Assembly (NCBI GenBank): GCA_018400135.1
Contig: JAGYNC010000002.1
Location: 1-40,143 of the forward strand
DNA length: 40,143 nt
Origin: Victivallaceae bacterium
GTDB lineage: Bacteria; Verrucomicrobiota; Lentisphaeria; Victivallales; Victivallaceae
Direction of reading: 5' to 3'
Within the stretch, counting starts at the first letter, position 1. Each line of letters opens with the position of its first letter. The notes beneath the pieces are model-generated. The model had not been told where the DNA came from. It worked only from the letters and a program-made list of their open reading frames with translations, and did not search any database. The translations under genes were made by a program, and so were the position numbers. This document shows, piece by piece, positions 36,378 to 40,143 of the stretch.

Positions 36378-38588
36378 CTACTCACTGATATTCAACGCAC
36401 GTTTGATGTATGTATCCTGTTCTTTTTTCGCGATGTCGTTGAAACGGACGTTCCAACCGCACACGCGAACCTGCAGGCCTTCGTATTTTTCCGGGTGTTT
36501 TTGGGCATCGATCAGAATCTTGGCATCGAAGATATTGAAATGAATGGCAATGCCGTGTTTCTCCATATAAACCTTAAGCAAAGTACGCATTGCTGCAAGC
36601 CCTTCATCCCCTTGAACCGTAGCAGGATGCATCATTACATCCAGAGGAAAATCACCCGGAAACTTTGCCGAATCAATTCTGGTCACTGATTTTACCAGTG
36701 CGGTTACACCGTTAACATCCATGCCCATGGTCGGAGATGTGTTTTTAGACATTTCTTCGCCAGCCAACCTACCGTCAGGTGTCGCTCCGGTCTTTTCTCC
36801 CAAAGTTATAAAGGTTCGCGCCGAGTGCATGGAAGCTATATAAAATCCATTGCGGGTATTAGGACGCATGTTAATTTTTGACGCCACATAATTTGCTATT
36901 TTCTCTGCATAAGCATCAACACAATCAATACCGTTTCCATATTTGGCTTTGCAGTGCAATGCCTTCAGCCTGAGTTTTTCGTATCCTTTCCAGTTCAAAT
37001 CCAGAACTTTCTTGAGCTCAGGCAAACTCATGGCCTTTTTCTCAAAAACTAATTCCCGCACTACCATTAAAGCATCTACAGCTGTTGCCAAACCAGCTTG
37101 CAATATTGAAGAAAAGTTATAGACAGAACCATTATGAAAAGCATCTCGCGCATTTTCTAAACTATTACTAATAGTAGCTGAAAAAACTTGAGCCGGATTA
37201 ATAAAACTTAGATATTTCTCAATATCATTCGTACAACAAATTACATTTTCAATTGTATTTCCTAACTGCTGTAGATAGGCTGCAAAAAAATCATCGAAAG
37301 TATTTATATGTGCGATTTCGCCTGTTTTGCCCCCGCAACTGATACCACTATACGGATCAATTCCGTTATTAAAAACTAGTTCAACAGGCTTAAGCATATT
37401 GATATAGACAGGTATAGTGGTATTACCGCGTCCACGCGGAATAAATTCATAACAACCTGAAATATCACAAGTTCGCGCCTCTTCCTCGGAGACTCCAATT
37501 CCCATCATTGCTCGCTTGATGGAGGGTTCACTAATAAAAACAATACTGCTGTTACCGCGCCGGATCATATCCAGTGCTTTATTAATAAATTCAACCGGAG
37601 TGTTTGGGGAGATTTTGAGCTGCAATTTGGGCGTGCAAATGTTAAGTTTGTCGAATACGTCCAAAATTAAATAAGACAATTCGTTTATTTCACTTTCTCC
37701 ATTCTTTTTTGTACCACCGAAATAAAAGGGGTGTCCCCAGTAATTATCAATTGAGGCCCATTGCATCAGGAAATATGAGAAAAATTCACGGATCTGCTCG
37801 CGTGTATATCTCTCTTCCTGTAAGTCTTTAAGGAAATACGGATATACGGTGCGATCCAAATTGTTAAGTGAACGCACCTGAAAGCGATCAATATGCTCCG
37901 AAAACATAAAAAATAAGTAGACCAATTGAAGCACTTCAAAAGTATTTGTCGGAGCACCGTGAATTAATGTATTTAAACACTCGGTTACCGCAATTATTCG
38001 CTTATTGTTAGTAACATTTTTCAAGGCTTGGGAATGAAAGCGTTCCAGCATTTCAATAATTGCGCTATATGTAATTTCTATTCCGTCAAAATAAGCTTGC
38101 GCTTCAGCATTCATCAAGCCTTTTGCCTCGCGTTCCTGGCGATAGCGCCTTGCACGTTCTCTGAGTCCAGGGAAGCCAAGCGAAAAAATGGCATCCCAAT
38201 CAGGGACTGAATGATCGAAATCCTTCCACACTACTGCGGCACCGGAAGTATTCTGCTCATTTATGAGATTTCGTGTGCTCAAATACTTAATATCGACTTC
38301 ATTGTTCCATTTGGCAATTAATGAATCCAATGGCCGTTCATACCTGTTCCAACAACCGAAACCAACAAACCAATCATGAGGATTAACGTCGATCTGGACA
38401 TTTCGAGTTACATATTCAAAAACTTTTGCCTTAATGACCGGATGCGGTAAGCCTTCCAGCTTTTGGGCTAAAACAATAATATTTGTTTTAAGCGTTTTGT
38501 TATCCATTCCGGTATCTGGACCAAATACTGGACTTCTGAACTTGTTTAAAAGGTAAGGATAATCTTGTTTAAAAGTACTCGTTGCCAT
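36378..38588 (-). CDS. Glycyl radical enzyme (pyruvate formate-lyase-like), substrate unknown
   Basis: Glycyl loop VRVCGWNVRF (Gly711, 36456-36458), thiyl motif CDISGCYEF, PFL-type N-domain. Confidence 0.9.
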   Translation of the reverse strand: MATSTFKQDYPYLLNKFRSPVFGPDTGMDNKTLKTNIIVLAQKLEGLPHPVIKAKVFEYVTRNVQIDVNPHDWFVGFGCWNRYERPLDSLIAKWNNEVDIKYLSTRNLINEQNTSGAAVVWKDFDHSVPDWDAIFSLGFPGLRERARRYRQEREAKGLMNAEAQAYFDGIEITYSAIIEMLERFHSQALKNVTNNKRIIAVTECLNTLIHGAPTNTFEVLQLVYLFFMFSEHIDRFQVRSLNNLDRTVYPYFLKDLQEERYTREQIREFFSYFLMQWASIDNYWGHPFYFGGTKKNGESEINELSYLILDVFDKLNICTPKLQLKISPNTPVEFINKALDMIRRGNSSIVFISEPSIKRAMMGIGVSEEEARTCDISGCYEFIPRGRGNTTIPVYINMLKPVELVFNNGIDPYSGISCGGKTGEIAHINTFDDFFAAYLQQLGNTIENVICCTNDIEKYLSFINPAQVFSATISNSLENARDAFHNGSVYNFSSILQAGLATAVDALMVVRELVFEKKAMSLPELKKVLDLNWKGYEKLRLKALHCKAKYGNGIDCVDAYAEKIANYVASKINMRPNTRNGFYIASMHSARTFITLGEKTGATPDGRLAGEEMSKNTSPTMGMDVNGVTALVKSVTRIDSAKFPGDFPLDVMMHPATVQGDEGLAAMRTLLKVYMEKHGIAIHFNIFDAKILIDAQKHPEKYEGLQVRVCGWNVRFNDIAKKEQDTYIKRALNISE

Positions 38589-38628
38589 TTTATTTACCTT
38601 TGTTTTTCTTTAATGTTAAATATAAATC

Positions 38629-38653
38629 CAACTATGCCATAAGTGAATAGTTG
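38629..38653. promoter_or_regulatory. Perfect inverted repeat in the divergent GRE/AraC intergenic region (candidate operator)
   Basis: CAACTAT-N11-ATAGTTG. Confidence 0.5.
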
Positions 38654-38685
38654 AAAATACCTTTCATTTGTCGTATAGTACCATT

Positions 38686-39528
38686 ATGATAATTAAATCA
38701 AAACATAATCTTGATGTTCAGCCAATGTTTTGCAGAAAACATTATTTTGCTGATTCCACGAAGTGGGTAAAACAATCATTTCCAGTCCTGGCAATGGTTA
38801 CCGGCGGCAAGGCTAAACTTATGCTAAATTATAAGTCAACGCCAGATATCTCGCTAAAGCTTCATCAACCATTTTTTCTTTCCCCAAATTTGATACGAAA
38901 ACCTCTTCCGGATAAACCCAATGAACTTGAAATTGTGGCACTGGGATTTCAGGTGAAAATATTTGACGGAATAGACTTGTTCAATCTGCTTGAAATACCA
39001 ATGTTTTTTGAAGATGAAGCATCTAAGTACTTGTGTGATTTGATGCAGGAAGCATATTTGGCGGAAACAGCTGAAGAAGAGAACTGGCTTCTGAAGACTG
39101 CGGCGAAAAAAAGGATTTTATATGAAATAGTAGAAAATATATTTTCATCGTTATCACAAGATAAAGTAATTAATGTTGGATTCTCAGATGGTATGCATTG
39201 TCTGCCGGCAATCAAATATCTGAATGATAATTTCAATATCCCCTTGAATATTCCTAAGTTGATGAGATTGTGCAATCTTTCACGAACCCATTTCTTCCGT
39301 TTATTTAAAAAACAAACTAATTTCACGCCTTTTGAATACGTAAAAAACTGTCGTCTGCAGAAAGCGCAAAATATGTTGCTATGTGCCAATCTTTCTATAT
39401 CTGAAATTGGTGACAAGGTGGGATGGCCAGATCAATTTCATTTCAGTCGCATTTTCAAAAAAGAGATAGGTTTATCCCCTAACAACTACAGACGGCAGTT
39501 TCTAAAAGGCAGAACAAAAAATTTATAG
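38686..39528 (+). CDS. AraC-family transcriptional regulator
   Basis: Two HTH: IPLNIPKLMRLCNLSRTHFFRLFKKQTNFTPFEYVKNCRLQKAQNML and ISEIGDKVGWPDQFHFSRIFKKEIGLSPNNYRRQF. The ORF track starts at a TTG (38668); the ATG at 38686 is likelier. Confidence 0.93.
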   Translation: MIIKSKHNLDVQPMFCRKHYFADSTKWVKQSFPVLAMVTGGKAKLMLNYKSTPDISLKLHQPFFLSPNLIRKPLPDKPNELEIVALGFQVKIFDGIDLFNLLEIPMFFEDEASKYLCDLMQEAYLAETAEEENWLLKTAAKKRILYEIVENIFSSLSQDKVINVGFSDGMHCLPAIKYLNDNFNIPLNIPKLMRLCNLSRTHFFRLFKKQTNFTPFEYVKNCRLQKAQNMLLCANLSISEIGDKVGWPDQFHFSRIFKKEIGLSPNNYRRQFLKGRTKNL

Positions 39529-39687
39529 CAGTTGTCCTGTCTGCCGTTCTGAGCCGTTTGGCGCCGTGCACATGCAACATATTTAATATAAACATTTACA
39601 CTATTTATGCGCACGCGAAATTTATACCGGAGAAAATAATGTATCTTATGTGCTCCAGGAAACCAATGGCGGTGATAGGAGGCTACC

Positions 39688-40143
39688 TCAATCTTGGGTG
39701 AAAGCCGGGCAGACATCTGCAGGTGAGAGGTGCGGGGTTCGTCCGAGACAGATGGATTCAATCGCTTTTCGTGCCAGATACACGGCTAGATACCCCGCGA
39801 TTTCATCGCAGGGCGACGGAGAATTTTCCAAAATCGAACGAACAAAAAAATCAAGCATATTGTAATGTCCCTTGTCCACAGTCAAATTGCCGTATCCTTC
39901 CTTGCTATTCTGGAGTCCTTGAACCCGCAAAGCGGCTTTCTGCATATAGGCATCAATGCCATCAACAAGATAGCTGGTTATCTATGCCGCTTGGACAACG
40001 CATTTGCGTGCCAAGGCGGCCTTGATACTTCGGGATCGTTTTTCGTATCCCCGTTCTTTCGCCTGCACAATTGCTCTTGGTTGTCGGGCGACCAGAATCC
40101 TTTGTCGAAGTTGCAACCTTTCAGTGAGGCTCGAAAACGGAAA
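39688..40143 (-). pseudogene. Possible degraded transposase or other disrupted ORF running off the window edge
   Basis: The minus strand contains FRFRASLKGCNFDKGFWSPDNQEQL, reminiscent of IS1182/ISNCY-type transposases, then stops. A second frame is open except for one TAG before the 39945 ORF. Confidence 0.3.

Noticed and set aside
39650-39765. tRNA-like or structured-RNA-like segment (ggggttcgtccgag)
   Set aside because: No cloverleaf could be built by eye and no known RNA signature was recognised.
1-40143. CRISPR arrays, rRNA operons, inteins, prophage structural genes
   Set aside because: No regularly spaced direct repeats, rRNA signatures, intein blocks (dnaE is of normal length) or phage genes were seen.

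Overview
The window appears to come from a Lentisphaerota/PVC-type chromosome. This is inferred from an H-X9-DG-like pseudopilin, many degenerate or unusual glycoside hydrolases, and the general gene style. It falls into two parts. (A) About 1-20.6 kb is mostly housekeeping: a secreted Ni-superoxide dismutase with a tiny downstream Cys4 ORF absent from the supplied ORF track, short-form N-acetylglutamate synthase, accA, LysM/L,D-transpeptidase, LOG protein, MFS transporter, a SirB1-like protein, DnaQ-like exonuclease, parvulin PPIase, cupin, dnaE, two tandem surface-repeat proteins, purD, a KDPG-aldolase homologue lacking the Schiff-base lysine, an RF-1-domain (GGQ) protein, an orphan PAS histidine kinase and lolC/lolD. 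(B) About 21.0-39.5 kb is a visibly AT-richer accessory carbohydrate island: GntR-type HTH/LacI-type sensor regulator, DUF4434-like protein, pseudopilin with a long leader, LamG-like, GH123/DUF6067-like, CBM9-like, FAD oxidoreductase, GH36-like, GH94-like phosphorylase, and a GH20-like protein whose expected DE motif reads DK. It continues with a convergent unit encoding an uncharacterised glycyl radical enzyme (GCYE motif), its frameshifted activase, and a divergent AraC regulator with a perfect inverted repeat between them. No transporter is encoded in the island. The right edge holds a possible degraded transposase. No rRNA, tRNA or CRISPR array was recognised. All family calls come from motif recognition by eye; no database search was run.
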